Origin: Candidatus Sulfopaludibacter sp. SbA3
Lineage (GTDB): Bacteria; Acidobacteriota; Vicinamibacteria; Vicinamibacterales; UBA2999
Reading direction: 5' to 3'
Length of the DNA stretch: 5,656 bases
Assembly: GCA_945866285.1 (NCBI GenBank)
Contig: CAMBHC010000200.1
Span: 1-5,656 of the forward strand
The position numbers and the translations under genes were made by a program. Positions 5,502-5,656 of the stretch are shown here, one piece after another. Numbering within the stretch: the first letter of the stretch is position 1; each line of letters opens with the position of its first letter. Below the pieces are notes generated by a model, which was not told the origin of the DNA, searched no databases, and saw nothing but the letters and a program-made list of their open reading frames with translations.

Positions 5502-5656
5502 ATGGTGACTCGTCTCCCGTCTCTCGTGGCCGTGCTCCTGCTTCTGGCCGGCGCGGCCGGCTGCGCCAACGCGCCTCTCAGCCTCGCCAATATCCAGGTC
5601 GGCCGTTCGCTCAACCCCGACCGCAGCATTGCCAGCATCACGACGCGGTTCAAGCC
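5502..5656 (+). CDS. Putative lipoprotein (3' partial)
   Basis: From ATG at 5502 the frame is open to the window edge (51 codons plus two bases). The protein starts MVTRLPSLVAVLLLLAGAAGC: one arginine, a hydrophobic core of about 12 residues, and a lipobox-like AAGC with Cys21 as the probable lipidation site after signal peptidase II cleavage. The mature part begins ANAPLSLANIQVGRSLNPDRS and then reaches TTRFK. This resembles the opening of secreted beta-sandwich-like lipoproteins of uncharacterised function, but too little is present to name a family. GTG at 5505 is an alternative start, with a TAAGAT hexamer 6 nt before it, and would give an equally good signal peptide. No Shine-Dalgarno sequence is evident. 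The gene is divergent from alkA. Confidence 0.7.
   Translation, partial: MVTRLPSLVAVLLLLAGAAGCANAPLSLANIQVGRSLNPDRSIASITTRFK

Noticed and set aside
5497..5508. Three-codon upstream frame ATG AGA TGG TGA overlapping the lipoprotein start
   Set aside because: It has no ribosome-binding site and such minimal frames arise easily by chance. It is better explained as part of the TAAGAT promoter-like sequence.
5547..5561. GCCGGC direct/inverted repeat in the lipoprotein signal sequence
   Set aside because: It encodes the Ala/Gly-rich end of the signal peptide with GC-rich codons. It has no loop or copies resembling the TGAA palindromes.

Overview
The window is GC-rich and densely coding. It holds one gene cut off at the left edge, four complete genes, and one gene cut off at the right edge. 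A fused membrane/spermidine-synthase-like/TPR protein, TGAA-loop palindromes, and a lipoprotein opening with a VGRS-type motif suggest a soil-type Acidobacteriota (perhaps Vicinamibacteria-like) or a similar high-GC Gram-negative lineage. This is inference from style, not from a marker gene. No mobile element, CRISPR array, tRNA or rRNA was seen, and no stretch above 300 bases lacks a gene.

Left part (1-2797): the 3' portion of a large plus-strand gene encoding a fused MFS-like/spermidine synthase-like protein with C-terminal TPRs. A perfect 30-bp palindrome is embedded in frame in the linker between its two membrane modules. A sister palindrome with the same TGAA loop lies at the 3' end. That second palindrome carries the stop codon of this gene in one arm and the stop codon of the convergent minus-strand gene in the other.

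Middle (2794-3906): a minus-strand pair, a MarR-family regulator followed 67 bp downstream by a YceI-family lipid-binding protein. The marR promoter has a perfect TTGACA -35 box, a 17-bp spacer and a TATTGT -10 box. It is almost exactly covered by a 13-4-13 inverted repeat, which fits autorepression. The same 9-mer as in this operator recurs in the marR-yceI gap, so the regulator probably also controls yceI.

Right part (3919-5656): a minus-strand pair encoding an AlkA-type DNA glycosylase and, 36 bp downstream, a P-loop nucleoside/nucleotide-kinase-like protein. A 50-bp divergent gap separates alkA from the start of a plus-strand lipoprotein gene that runs off the window. Three genes (marR, alkA and the lipoprotein) show a TANNNT hexamer exactly 6 nt before a start codon and no Shine-Dalgarno sequence, suggesting leaderless mRNAs. 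yceI has a classic AGGAG site instead.

No clearly new multi-gene system is visible. The most interesting signals are the palindromic repeat family, with its in-frame copy and its shared-stop copy, and the compact marR operator/promoter/leaderless arrangement.
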